64,000 nt of DNA from Alkalihalobacterium chitinilyticum (GCF_029028005.1 NZ_JAOTPO010000003.1:62001-126000), one strand, 5' to 3'. Shown: positions 44,342 to 53,554, numbered from the stretch's first letter. Notes: generated by a model from the sequence alone, not told the origin. Numbers and translations: made by a program.

Positions 44342-46687
44342 TTAAAAAACAAAATCCTCTTTCATTAACATCATCAGGTCATCTGGTTGAATTTCATCTT
44401 CTTTTAACTGACAAATGCGTTGTGCTTGTTCACGTATGGCTAATTCAACTAAATTTACGGCATAACGACCATTACTTGTTATTGTAATGTTTTGGATTTC
44501 TTTTTCGATATGATTTATGGCGCCGTTATCTAGTTGGTAACCGTACTCTAATGCATACATCGTCACCATACGTAAGATTTCGTCCTTTGAATAATCATCA
44601 AAGTGAATATACTTTTTAAATCTCGACTCTAATCCAGGGTTTTGCCCAATCAAATGCTTCATTTCATTCGGATAACCCGCTAAGATCACGACTAAGTTTT
44701 CATTATGTCTCGTCATCTCTTCAACTAATGTATCAATAGCTTCTCGACCAAAGTCTTTTTCGCCACCTGCAGCTAATGAATAAGCTTCATCAATAAAGAG
44801 GACTCCACCCAAGGCTTCTCGAATTTTTTTCTTCGTTTTTATGGCTGTTTGTCCCATATAGCCAGCCACAAGATCTGTTCGACCAGCGACGACGACATGC
44901 CCGCGTTTTAATAAACCCATTTCCTTTAATAATTTGGAGAAGAGCTTAGCCACTGTCGTTTTACCCGTTCCTGGGTTACCTGTAAAAATAGAATGAAGCT
45001 GAACGGGTATGACACGCATGTTCTTTTCTGCTCTTAATTGTTGAACACGCACTAATGAACTAAGTGCTTGTACTTCCCGCTTTACTTCATCTAAACCAAT
45101 TAAACGAGACAGTTGTTCCAATGCACTTTCTGCGTTTTCTTCAACTGTACGTTGGTCAGCTTTAACATCTTTGCCGTCAAGCACCGTAAGTTGATCGATT
45201 GTTAATGAATTCGCCGTATCGACCTGCGATCCTTTTTTAAAAATGGCATCAAGTACGATATTTTTCACTGTCCGTGCGTTACCGAATGTTTCATCTACTT
45301 GCTCTGTTTCAATCCGTTTTCTTAATTCTCTCACCCCGTCCATTGAGAACACAAAATCATTATCGAGTGCCATTCTTTCACCAATTAATAACAACTCATC
45401 AATAGAATAGTCGGGTAGATGAATATGATTCGGCTCCGGGAATCGGCTTCTAAGACCTGGGTTCGCCCAAAGAAATTGGCGCATTTCTTCTGGATAACCT
45501 GCTAATATAACTGCAAATTTCCCAGCATAATCGCTGCTGGACATCGCTGAAACTAATGTATCAATTACTGCTTGACCATAGTCATTGCTTCCGGCACCTT
45601 CCCGTTTTAAACTATAAGCTTCATCAATAAAAAGAATGCCTCCGAGTGATTTTTCAATCATGTTTATTGTATTTTCTTCCGTTTGTCCTACAAATCCGCC
45701 AACAAGCTGAGAACGATCGACCTCAAGCACATCTTCTCGCGGCAAGACCCCGAGTTCATAATAAATTTTTGCTAAAAGTCGAGCTAACATCGTTTTGCCG
45801 GTTCCGGGATTCCCTGTAATGATCATATTTAAACTTAAGTCATCTTGAATGCGAAACCCTTCTTCTTTTCGTCGACGTTGATATTGAAGAAAATGATACA
45901 GTCCTTTAACTCGTTCCTTCACGTCTTTTAAACCGATCATTTGATTTAACGTTTTTAGCGATTGCGGATATTGATCTTGGTCGGTTGATGTCATCTTTTC
46001 ATTTTCTTTTTGAATCGCTTCTTGCCAAGCTTCTTTAAGTTCCTCGATAACTTTTATCGAAGCCCTAATTTCCTTTAACTGTGACGCAGAATAAAAGATG
46101 CCTGTGGCAGACTCTTGGTAAGCTTCAGTCGCTTTTGCAATAGCTAACATCGGTTCATGTAAATCTGTGATGATCTTTTCAAGTTGATTTACTGTTTCGA
46201 TTTGTTTATTATTTTGATTCATTTCAGCTGCCTGTTTGGCTTGATGAAGAATAGAATGAACTTCCGAAGCTTTCGAAAAAAATTGATTTGCGATTTGAAA
46301 ATAATCTTGAGCGATCTTTTTCTTCGAAGCCCCATGGTCTGTTTCCCGAATTTGCGGTAATTTTTCTGGGATAATATCTATTTCTAATTGTGAGATTAAC
46401 CGTTCTGTATGGATTTCATTAGCCAAAGGATGATTCGGTTCAATTGTCAATGCCTCATCTAACCACTTTTTCAGCAACGGATCATCAAGACTATAACGGT
46501 TACTTCTTTTTAAAGCCAATAAGCTTAAAACCGCAGCACGCAGTCTGCCGGATACGGGTTCCGTGCGGTCCTCTAAAATAGTAAGATAACGAAGCGCTAA
46601 AGCTTCTTGAATAAATTGTTCAGGTTCCTCTAACCATACTTGGACGTCATTTTGAATTTGGTCAATGGATACTCTTAGTTCGTTCAT
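44342..46687 (-). CDS. Tandem-AAA SpoVK/CbbX-like ATPase
   Basis: 781 residues: an N-terminal helical region (about 1-240, with a repeat-like part around 80-110) and two AAA modules of the CbbX/SpoVK type. Both have complete motifs, Walker A GNPGTGKT and Walker B GGILFIDEAYSL in the first (about 290-360) and GNPGTGKT with GGVLFIDEAYSL in the second (about 575-640). B. subtilis SpoVK has one module only, so this is a double version. It may remodel proteins in sporulation, but that is inferred. I chose the ATG at 46687, which follows GAGGTGAA. Confidence 0.85.
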   Translation of the reverse strand: MNELRVSIDQIQNDVQVWLEEPEQFIQEALALRYLTILEDRTEPVSGRLRAAVLSLLALKRSNRYSLDDPLLKKWLDEALTIEPNHPLANEIHTERLISQLEIDIIPEKLPQIRETDHGASKKKIAQDYFQIANQFFSKASEVHSILHQAKQAAEMNQNNKQIETVNQLEKIITDLHEPMLAIAKATEAYQESATGIFYSASQLKEIRASIKVIEELKEAWQEAIQKENEKMTSTDQDQYPQSLKTLNQMIGLKDVKERVKGLYHFLQYQRRRKEEGFRIQDDLSLNMIITGNPGTGKTMLARLLAKIYYELGVLPREDVLEVDRSQLVGGFVGQTEENTINMIEKSLGGILFIDEAYSLKREGAGSNDYGQAVIDTLVSAMSSSDYAGKFAVILAGYPEEMRQFLWANPGLRSRFPEPNHIHLPDYSIDELLLIGERMALDNDFVFSMDGVRELRKRIETEQVDETFGNARTVKNIVLDAIFKKGSQVDTANSLTIDQLTVLDGKDVKADQRTVEENAESALEQLSRLIGLDEVKREVQALSSLVRVQQLRAEKNMRVIPVQLHSIFTGNPGTGKTTVAKLFSKLLKEMGLLKRGHVVVAGRTDLVAGYMGQTAIKTKKKIREALGGVLFIDEAYSLAAGGEKDFGREAIDTLVEEMTRHNENLVVILAGYPNEMKHLIGQNPGLESRFKKYIHFDDYSKDEILRMVTMYALEYGYQLDNGAINHIEKEIQNITITSNGRYAVNLVELAIREQAQRICQLKEDEIQPDDLMMLMKEDFVF

Positions 46688-46720
46688 CAAGATGTTCACC
46701 TCTATGTCCAACTTATTTCT

Positions 46721-47662
46721 TTATTTTACCATCACCTGTTTTTCCTGAATATCCTCTTTTTGTTTCTTTGCTTTTACATAGGTGCCTATATAAACCCCTG
46801 ACAGAACGAAAGCAGCTCCAACGCCATGGGCTAATGTAAAAGTTTCCCCTAGAAACAACGTCGCCATAATAACAGCTGAAACAGGCATAACATTGATAAA
46901 GATAGATGCCTTAGCAGCACCGACTTTTTGTATACCTTGGTAGTACATAATAAAACTAATAACTGTAACAAATACACTCATATGAAGAAGAGACGCCCAT
47001 ACCCCGATTGACGCGCCTTGTACTTGGGTCCATGTAAGTTCATATAACGCGAATGGTAATAAAAAGAGGGTTCCAAAAAATACAGCGTACGTCGTTGATA
47101 CAATGGCACTATATTTTCCTAGCACAACTTTTCCTAATACACTATAGAGTGCCCAGCTAATAACCGCTCCTAATAATATAAAATCAATCGGTTCAAAGCC
47201 TAGCTTTACTAAATCTAAGAGGTGGCCATTTGTAATAATGATGGCAACACCAAATAAAGCTACACTCATTCCCACAATATGACGTTTTGTAATCGTTTCT
47301 TTTAAAAATAAACCTGATAATAATACAATCAATACCGGGTTCGATGCAATGAAAAGAGAACTTTTAATTACCGGTGCATGTTTACTCGCTAAAAAGAAAC
47401 AAATATTATAAATCGCTATACCGGTTAAGCCTAATAATGCAAACAGTCCCCAATCTTTTTTAGTAGGCTTCGGACGATTTTTCTCCATCACCCACATAAT
47501 TGGAAACAACAAAATTGCCGCTCCGAGGAAACGAAAAAAGGCAACTGTAGCAGGTTCAAAGCTCTCTACCGCAACCTTCCCAGCAATAAATGCACTTCCC
47601 CAAATACTCGTTGCCACCGCTAACATTATGTACGTTAAAATAGGTGTTTTTTGTTTTTCCAT
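46721..47662 (-). CDS. EamA/DMT family transporter
   Basis: 313-residue membrane protein with ten helices in two EamA repeats (about 8-140 and 155-295), for example SIWGSAFIAGKVAVESFEP in the first. Members export amino acids or metabolites; the substrate is not predictable. The C-terminal tail is basic. It ends 33 nt before the tandem-AAA gene on the same strand and may be co-transcribed with it. Confidence 0.88.
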   Translation of the reverse strand: MEKQKTPILTYIMLAVATSIWGSAFIAGKVAVESFEPATVAFFRFLGAAILLFPIMWVMEKNRPKPTKKDWGLFALLGLTGIAIYNICFFLASKHAPVIKSSLFIASNPVLIVLLSGLFLKETITKRHIVGMSVALFGVAIIITNGHLLDLVKLGFEPIDFILLGAVISWALYSVLGKVVLGKYSAIVSTTYAVFFGTLFLLPFALYELTWTQVQGASIGVWASLLHMSVFVTVISFIMYYQGIQKVGAAKASIFINVMPVSAVIMATLFLGETFTLAHGVGAAFVLSGVYIGTYVKAKKQKEDIQEKQVMVK

Positions 47663-47746
47663 TTTACTCCCTCAATTTCACGATTATTTTCTTTATTGTA
47701 ACACCTTTTTCGGAAAACGAAATATGTGAAGTTTTCGGATTTTAAG

Positions 47747-47925
47747 AAAAGCGGAAAGCGCCTGTTTATCGCCGACAAGCGCTGGAGGGCCAGCATTAAG
47801 TGGCTTGCTCTTTAGACACTTTTGATGGACCGAAGCGACCTCGAGCCGATGGCGCTTGGAGCTAGACATCTTCGAAAGGCGGAAGGCGCCTGTTTAATAG
47901 GGCCTGGATCTAGACATCTTCGAAA
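47747..47925. repeat. Bacillaceae-type intergenic repeat, two copies
   Basis: A long copy (about 47747-47876) and a short copy (47877-47925) share GCGGAAAGCGCCTGTTTA or GCGGAAGGCGCCTGTTTA at the start and CTAGACATCTTCGAAA at the end. The long copy has an extra central part with GCGCTTGGAG. The base composition is much richer in G and C than around it. Elements of this kind are scattered between genes in many bacilli, which I recall but did not check. Confidence 0.7.
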
Positions 47926-47985
47926 TTTTAATTCTTCCTTTAAAAAAATTAACACAACATACGGTTAATACCCTTTTATCGAAAA

Positions 47986-48016
47986 ATAAAAAAAAAGGGA
48001 ACTATTATCGTTCCCC
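47986..48016 (-). terminator. Terminator of the copC-copD operon
   Basis: On the minus strand GGGAAC and GTTCCC pair around 7 nt, followed by nine T, 12 nt past the copD stop. Confidence 0.85.
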
Positions 48017-48027
48017 CAACACCGTTA

Positions 48028-49656
48028 CTAATGGCAATAGACCCCTTCTTCAAGAAAGCCTCTCATGTATCCGCCAATTACTTCCTCATTTTCATCGAAA
48101 AATTCAATCGGATGATTCGGATCCCATTCTGTATCAGCACTAATTACGTTGATAAACGTATTGTTTTCTACTCGTGTTTCACTTGTGTCCCCTTCAAAAT
48201 AAATGGTCACTCGGTCTACACCTATCGGCTCACGAATATGCCCAATTGTCACATACGTGTATGGCTGATCGTCTTGAAGCCATGGACCATTTCGCACAAT
48301 AAACGTACGAATTTTATGATCCATTTCACTAATTGGAATACCACCAATCATTAAGTTACTATCATTAACTTTATAATAATCTCCGCCCTCTTTATATAAA
48401 AGATCTGCTGCTAATCGATCGTAATCAATATGATAAACAACCGCGACAAAACCATCTGGAAGTTTACGTTCAACCAATACTTCGATCTCGCCATCTTGAC
48501 TTGATTGAATGGCTTCTAACGGAGTAACAAACGCCTCTTCCCCAATCCAACCTTGACTTGATGGCTGCGTGCTCAGTAAAAGTCCTATTAAAGTCACTAC
48601 CACAAAAGAAGAAGACACGATCGTAACCCTAATTACCCCTTTACCTTTCAAAATTTCAACTATTAACAGAATAAGCAGGACTGAAGCACCGACTAAAAGG
48701 CTTGTTGACAACCAATTAAACGAGAAAGAAAGCGGCACCAATGAACCCAAATGATCACCGACCACCCATTGATATAACAAGGAAGGATCCGTCGATTGTA
48801 ATGTTCTAGCGACTTCATGCGGTGGTACTCTTTCAGTCATAATAGCTGTAATTACAAAAATCATTAGACCGACAATACTTTCTGCTTTTAAGGTTCGCTT
48901 AAAGCGCGAGATACCAACTTTTTGTAGCCTTACTCTTAATAAGAAGCCATGGACTACCCCATACACTACGATTGGAATAATTAAGATATGCTTCAAAAGC
49001 AATAACTGCCCATAAGAAAGCACCCAAGAGTTCACATACTCTGGAACAATAATTGTCATTAATAATAATCCCGATAAGATTAACATACTTACGGCACCTA
49101 GTGCGACAGGAGAAAACCATCGAATAAACGAGGACCATTTGTGTAAATTATCATCCTTCGCAAACCAACTGACAATTAATATTGTACCCATCCAGATGGT
49201 TGCAGCAATAAAGTGCATACCATTATACAAAAAGCCACCAGCTTCGTCTAAAGAAGCGGCATGACTAGCCCAACTTGATGAAACTGTATACGCAAGAACG
49301 AGTATAAAAAACAGGCTTTTTGAGATTACGGTTGGCGTCTGCTCAACGATAAAATAACTAACACTAACGAGTAAAGCCAAAATCATCGTAACCATCCAAG
49401 CTTGCCCGATTTTATAGCCAAGCACAACTTGTGTGAAAGTAGAGACGAATGGTGCTTCATATTGTATATGAATAAAATAGGACACTGATATTACCGGTAC
49501 GATACTTAACAAGGGGATTAAACCAATGCTTCCATAAACGAAACGGCTTTTCACAAAAAACGAAGGTCTCCATTGACTAGGTATAACTAATAGTAAAGCT
49601 ATACCTAGCAAAAATGAAAATAAAACATACATTAAAGCCTGACTCACTTCAACCAT
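48028..49656 (-). CDS. copD: CopD domain copper-handling membrane protein
   Basis: 542-residue membrane protein. About eight helices form a CopD domain (residues 1-280, with SHAASLDEAGGFLYNGMHF and LLKHILIIP), a further helix pair follows near 310-360, and the last 180 residues are a soluble domain. In B. subtilis the related YcnJ fuses CopC and CopD for copper uptake; here the CopC part is a separate gene 19 nt upstream. The soluble tail is not a CopC domain that I can recognise. Function in copper import is inferred from the family. Confidence 0.82.
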   Translation of the reverse strand: MVEVSQALMYVLFSFLLGIALLLVIPSQWRPSFFVKSRFVYGSIGLIPLLSIVPVISVSYFIHIQYEAPFVSTFTQVVLGYKIGQAWMVTMILALLVSVSYFIVEQTPTVISKSLFFILVLAYTVSSSWASHAASLDEAGGFLYNGMHFIAATIWMGTILIVSWFAKDDNLHKWSSFIRWFSPVALGAVSMLILSGLLLMTIIVPEYVNSWVLSYGQLLLLKHILIIPIVVYGVVHGFLLRVRLQKVGISRFKRTLKAESIVGLMIFVITAIMTERVPPHEVARTLQSTDPSLLYQWVVGDHLGSLVPLSFSFNWLSTSLLVGASVLLILLIVEILKGKGVIRVTIVSSSFVVVTLIGLLLSTQPSSQGWIGEEAFVTPLEAIQSSQDGEIEVLVERKLPDGFVAVVYHIDYDRLAADLLYKEGGDYYKVNDSNLMIGGIPISEMDHKIRTFIVRNGPWLQDDQPYTYVTIGHIREPIGVDRVTIYFEGDTSETRVENNTFINVISADTEWDPNHPIEFFDENEEVIGGYMRGFLEEGVYCH

Positions 49657-49675
49657 TTATAATCCCCCCTTCCAC

Positions 49676-50248
49676 TTATTTACGGCGACGTAAAAGGACT
49701 AAAGCTCCGATCACTACAACCAAACCAATTAGGATAAATAAAATAATATTTGTCGCTTCTACAGTCTCTTCTTCTATGTTTTCTTCACTCTCAACTAGTT
49801 CTTCGTCAATTATTTCTTCTTCTGTAACTTCTTCATTAATCTGTGGAACATCTTCATCATTTGCTTCAGGAACCTCTTCGTTAACGACTTCTGGCTGAGG
49901 CGCATCAACTGTAAATGAAATCGTACCTTCAGTTGTGTGTCCATCACTTCCTAGCGCCGTCCATTGTATTGTATAATCACCACTGTAAACCAACTCATCT
50001 AGTAACACCACTAAAGTTCGTTCTTGAACATATTGATCACGAATTGAAACGTTTACTCCGTCCTCATCAACAAGTTCGATCGACGTATGTTCTTCAATGC
50101 CCGCATCAAACTGTAATAAAATTTCTTTTAATGGTTCACTTACAACTTCTCCTTCACTTGGTGTCGATGAACCGACATATGAATGCCCCAACACTTGTAA
50201 AGGCATTAATAAGCAAAAAACAATTAATAAACCAACTAATTTTTTCAT
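49676..50248 (-). CDS. copC: CopC domain protein with C-terminal membrane anchor
   Basis: 190 residues. Signal peptide (about 1-21), then a mature N-terminus starting with His (HSYVGSSTPSEGE), the CopC beta-sandwich ending SDGHTTEGTISFTV, a 50-residue acidic linker rich in Glu, and a C-terminal helix plus RRRK. The N-terminal His and the DGH motif are the usual Cu(II) ligands. It should sit outside the membrane and pass copper to CopD. The ATG at 50248 is chosen over a GTG at 50260 that overlaps the AGGAG site. Confidence 0.85.
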   Translation of the reverse strand: MKKLVGLLIVFCLLMPLQVLGHSYVGSSTPSEGEVVSEPLKEILLQFDAGIEEHTSIELVDEDGVNVSIRDQYVQERTLVVLLDELVYSGDYTIQWTALGSDGHTTEGTISFTVDAPQPEVVNEEVPEANDEDVPQINEEVTEEEIIDEELVESEENIEEETVEATNIILFILIGLVVVIGALVLLRRRK

Positions 50249-50458
50249 TACTACTTTCACTCCTATAAAACCAAGTATTCATCTATGTATTATACATTAT
50301 ATATTAGCAATGTGAACTAATTGTGAAAAGTAAAAAGTTTTTTCAGCTAATTTCTTTAAATAAAAGACCTGTCTCGTTATAATTGGTTAAGTTACTATTA
50401 AAATCAAAATCAGTGCTCATTACCTTAACCACACTATATTTGCAACGAGGAGAGTTTA

Positions 50459-51094
50459 ATGTTTAAAAAAATTGGGGCAGTTACTCTTTATATTATCATC
50501 GGATATTTACTATACATTTATGGAGATCAATTAATCGGCTGGCTAAATACGTATGCTAGAAATTATCTATTATTAACGATGATTGTTGCCACTTTATTAT
50601 CTTTATTTCCCATTATCCCATACCCTATTATTGGCGGAATCGTGGGTGCCGCTTTCGGGCCAGCTTTAGGAGCCTTTGTCATTTGGGTAGGCTCATCTGC
50701 AGCTTCTATTATTATGTTTTTGGTCGTTCGTTTTAGTTTTCAAGATTGGGGTAACGCCATCTTGCGTAACTACAAGCCTTTAGAGAAAGTTACCGTTTTG
50801 TTTGAGCGAAATGCATTTTTCGCCTTATTTTTAAGTCGACTCATACCATTTATTCCTTCGATCATCGTTAACGTCTATGCTGCTTTAAGCAGAGTTTCAT
50901 TTATTAACTATGCCGTTGCATCCTCCCTAGGAAAGATGCCATCCATGATGTTATTTGCCATCGTTGGGAATACACTAGTAACCAATCCGAGGGACCTGAT
51001 TCTTATCTTCTTCTTTTATGTAGTATTTGTAGGAATCGTCTTCGGTTGCTACAGACTTTGGAAAAAACGTGTCTTACATCTCAATGAGTTATAA
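50459..51094 (+). CDS. VTT domain (TVP38/DedA-like) membrane protein
   Basis: 211 residues with about five or six helices. The VTT core shows FPIIPYPIIGGIVGAAFG near residue 57 and FLSRLIPFIPSIIVN near 122. Family members are linked to membrane homeostasis and lipid scrambling. ATG at 50459 follows CGAGGAGAG. Single gene, convergent with the VanZ gene through a shared terminator. Confidence 0.85.
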   Translation: MFKKIGAVTLYIIIGYLLYIYGDQLIGWLNTYARNYLLLTMIVATLLSLFPIIPYPIIGGIVGAAFGPALGAFVIWVGSSAASIIMFLVVRFSFQDWGNAILRNYKPLEKVTVLFERNAFFALFLSRLIPFIPSIIVNVYAALSRVSFINYAVASSLGKMPSMMLFAIVGNTLVTNPRDLILIFFFYVVFVGIVFGCYRLWKKRVLHLNEL

Positions 51095-51139
51095 ACAAAT
51101 AAGGAACCTTAACTAAAATGTTAAGGTTCCTTATTTGTT
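51095..51139. terminator. Bidirectional terminator, VTT gene / VanZ gene
   Basis: ACAAATAAGGAACCTTAA and TTAAGGTTCCTTATTTGT are perfect arms around 8 nt. It overlaps the end of the VanZ gene. Confidence 0.9.
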
Positions 51140-51637
51140 GTAGAAGATAATAACTCGCCTTTTAATCAACCGCAGAGATACAAATAGGAGTACTCCTACT
51201 AATGCACCAAACGTGTTTAATATTACATCATCAATATTTGCAACGCGATACGTGAACATAAACTGACTGGACTCAATAAAAATGGATATAATACAGCCGG
51301 CAATTGTAACCTTTAAAATGACTTTTTTTAACTGTTTCATTGCAAATGGAAGTAAAAAACCGAACGGCATAAATAACACAATATTTCCCAGTAATATGGT
51401 GATTGGGTCCATTATATCTTTACTAAAAACAGAGATCCGGTAAATACTTCTAAAAGGAATTAAATTATAATTGCGACCACCTGGTCCTTCAGCTCCAAGT
51501 GAAGCTCCATAATTCCAAGCAAACAAAGTGACATAAAAAAGTAAAGATAAATAAATAACAAATAAAACAAGAGCAAAGGCTCTTATTTGTTGAGAAGAAG
51601 ATAAATTTCGGTTGTTATTGTTATTAATAGAAAACAC
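51131..51637 (-). CDS. VanZ family protein
   Basis: 168-residue membrane protein with four helices and the VanZ-like motifs RNYNLIPFRSI, GNIVLFMPFGFLLP, ESSQF and NIDDVILNTFGALVG. VanZ gives low teicoplanin resistance in enterococci, but most homologues have no known drug link. No other glycopeptide-resistance gene is near. Single gene. Confidence 0.87.
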   Translation of the reverse strand: MFSINNNNNRNLSSSQQIRAFALVLFVIYLSLLFYVTLFAWNYGASLGAEGPGGRNYNLIPFRSIYRISVFSKDIMDPITILLGNIVLFMPFGFLLPFAMKQLKKVILKVTIAGCIISIFIESSQFMFTYRVANIDDVILNTFGALVGVLLFVSLRLIKRRVIIFYNK

Positions 51638-51733
51638 GTCCTTCTAATCTCCATCCTAAGTTAACCTTTGTTTCATTATTGATTTTTTGGGACGATTAGA
51701 CAAGACTTTTCCTTCTCAAATTTTTGATGAATT

Positions 51734-51922
51734 TCAACACTTTTCAACACCACGTTTTTGCATTATTTTTAATACCGATTCTTTTGGTTCCCAACAGTTA
51801 AATTGATAATTTGGTTTTGTTTCGTATTTTAAACGCGAACAAAAATATTGGGTATTTCCATTGTTTTTTAAGACTCTAAAGTGCTTGCAAGCAGCACAGC
51901 AATGATATTGTTCTTTACCCAT
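51734..51922 (-). CDS. Small cysteine-rich protein, 62 residues
   Basis: The protein starts MGKEQYHCCAACKHFRVLK and contains CCAAC, a Cys near residue 28 (YFCSRL), NCWEP and a terminal Cys, so it probably binds zinc. I recall conserved Bacillus proteins with this pattern but no function. ATG at 51922 follows GAGGAGA. Confidence 0.7.
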   Translation of the reverse strand: MGKEQYHCCAACKHFRVLKNNGNTQYFCSRLKYETKPNYQFNCWEPKESVLKIMQKRGVEKC

Positions 51923-52040
51923 ACTATCTCCTCTTTAATTCTTTTACTTCATGATAGCATGGTACTATTTACGTTACGAGAAAAAAGGATTGGCAACAAC
52001 AGCTCAAAACACTTAATTATGAGGTTAACCACCAAAAAAA

Positions 52041-52112
52041 AAGTGCTAGGCCTCAACTGAGAAGATGCTATCGGTTATAGCACTCCATCATAATTGAGGT
52101 CAACTAGCACTT
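52041..52112 (-). terminator. 72-nt nested hairpin after sspN
   Basis: AAGTGCTAG pairs with CTAGCACTT, and inside CCTCAA pairs with TTGAGG, around a further 35 nt. On the minus strand a run of T follows. It lies 5 nt after the sspN stop. Confidence 0.65.
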
Positions 52113-52117
52113 AACAC

Positions 52118-52258
52118 TTACCCTTTTGGCGGAACATAATCAGGGTGTTCATTTCCTTTTGTATTCATTTTCTTACCATTATTAGAGTCACTTTTTCTAG
52201 GCTGTGTACCTAGGTGATTTGGGCGAAACTTATCAAATGCGTGCTTTGACTTTGCCAT
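52118..52258 (-). CDS. sspN: Small acid-soluble spore protein N
   Basis: 46 residues with PNHLGTQPRKSDSNNGKKMN, which fits the SspN family (NHLGT-x-P and K-GEKM-like parts). It should be made in the forespore. ATG at 52258 follows GGGGGAGA; upstream in-frame codons lack a site. In B. subtilis sspN is next to tlp; here they are 8 kb apart. Confidence 0.8.
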   Translation of the reverse strand: MAKSKHAFDKFRPNHLGTQPRKSDSNNGKKMNTKGNEHPDYVPPKG

Positions 52259-52324
52259 TGTTCTCCCCCTTTCTCTAACTATAATGTAAGCAGAAAGGGA
52301 GCGAATCATAAGTGGCAGTTTTTG

Positions 52325-52425
52325 ATAACAAAGTACAAGGTTCCGTTTAGCGACGTACGGACTGGAGCCACCGTATGAGATAAAGGAAACACGATGATCT
52401 CTACACTACGTCAAATGTATTTACT
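52325..52425. repeat. Structured intergenic element of unknown type
   Basis: GTTCCGTTTAGCGACGTACG and CGTATGAGATAAAGGAAAC can fold back imperfectly, with CGGACTGGAGCCACCG forming an inner hairpin. No reading frame fits. The composition differs from the flanks, so it may be a dispersed element, but only one copy is present in this window. Confidence 0.3.
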
Positions 52426-52494
52426 TGCTCTCAATTTATCAATACTTAACGTGTAAAAAAAGACCGGTCACGTTACTGGAACAGACCTAGTACC

Positions 52495-52635
52495 TTAAAA
52501 TGCCACACCATTTTCCTTCTGAATTTTTTGTTCCCAGCGCTCTTCAATTTTTTCAAGTGCTTCTTTATCATTCATTAGTTGCCGTTTATTTTCCTGAACT
52601 AATTCCTCAAATGATAATTTTCTGATTTTTCTCAT
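52495..52635 (-). CDS. FbpB family small basic protein
   Basis: 46 residues beginning MRKIRKLSFEELVQENKRQL, then DKEALEKIEERWE, which matches the FbpB family. In B. subtilis FbpB is controlled by Fur and helps the small RNA FsrA silence iron-using proteins. No obvious Fur box was seen in the 100 nt upstream, and no FsrA-like RNA in the window. ATG at 52635 follows TAGGAGTG. Confidence 0.8.
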   Translation of the reverse strand: MRKIRKLSFEELVQENKRQLMNDKEALEKIEERWEQKIQKENGVAF

Positions 52636-52743
52636 GTATATCACTCCTAACAAATAGTATCACTATTTTTACTGTTATAGAGTGAATTTATACCTAATTG
52701 TAAGAAAACTCTTACTTTATATTATATTTGTGGTTTTAAAACC

Positions 52744-53460
52744 CTATTGCGCTCCTTGTTTTTCCTGTGGGCTTATATAAATCTGTCCTGCTTCATCCAT
52801 TGTCATAAGAAAGATGTCTTTATAGCTGCCATATCCATGCTTCGTCACTTGGTCTCTGAGCCAATCCACAGTCCCTACTTTATTAACATTCGCTAATATA
52901 ATATGTCCATCTTCAATAAGTACGGTTGGATATCCTTTGTTGGTCGCTTCAATGGACATATCCTGTGGAGTGATCGAATCGTATTGACTTTTTTTAATGA
53001 CACTAATCTGTCCATTTGCTTCTAATATAGCATAATCGACTTCGTTTAAATTTGTTTCAAGTAAGCGCATATCCATTAATAAAGAATCGATCGTAACTTT
53101 GGCTTTTGTCATTTGCTCTTTTAAGATCTTTCCATGTCGAATTAAAATGATTGGTTCATCTTCCACAACTCTTCTAAATCTTGGAGTATGTAGCGATATT
53201 ACGGTTAACGCTAAATGCAGTCCTACAATTAATGCTGCGGCTGCTAATGGTCCACCCAATGGGAGTTCACCACTTGATAAAGGCTCCCCAACAATATCAC
53301 CAATAATGACACCAAAAATAAAGTCAATAGGGTTCACAGTACTTAGAGAACGCTGACCTAATATCTTAACCAAAAGAAAAACATAAACATAAACAATAAG
53401 TGCTCGTATCAAAAATCCGTACACTGCTAAATCCGGTGACCCTGTCCAAAATTCAAACAT
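52744..53460 (-). CDS. DUF421 (YetF-like) membrane protein
   Basis: 238 residues. Three N-terminal membrane helices (about 8-85) include RSLSTVNPIDFIFGVIIGDIVGEPL; the C-terminal DUF421 part has EPIILIRHGKILKEQMTKAKVT and DEAGQIYISPQ. This is the full family length. A DUF1657 gene sits 160 nt upstream on the same strand; DUF421 and DUF1657 pairs in bacilli belong to spore-membrane operons such as those linked to heat resistance. The shorter relative is at 19678. Confidence 0.85.
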   Translation of the reverse strand: MFEFWTGSPDLAVYGFLIRALIVYVYVFLLVKILGQRSLSTVNPIDFIFGVIIGDIVGEPLSSGELPLGGPLAAAALIVGLHLALTVISLHTPRFRRVVEDEPIILIRHGKILKEQMTKAKVTIDSLLMDMRLLETNLNEVDYAILEANGQISVIKKSQYDSITPQDMSIEATNKGYPTVLIEDGHIILANVNKVGTVDWLRDQVTKHGYGSYKDIFLMTMDEAGQIYISPQEKQGAQ

Positions 53461-53489
53461 GTAATCTATACTCCTTTCTAAATTAAGCA

Positions 53490-53554
53490 GGCTGACTCTA
53501 ATAAAGTAAAATACACCACTCTTTAAATGGGTGTATAAACACTAGGAGTCAGCC
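53490..53554. other. 65-nt nested hairpin between DUF1657 and DUF421 genes
   Basis: GGCTGACTC and GAGTCAGCC form the outer arms, and ATACACC with GGGTGTAT the inner ones. It may end the DUF1657 transcript before the DUF421 gene or act as an attenuator. There is no T-run. Confidence 0.55.
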
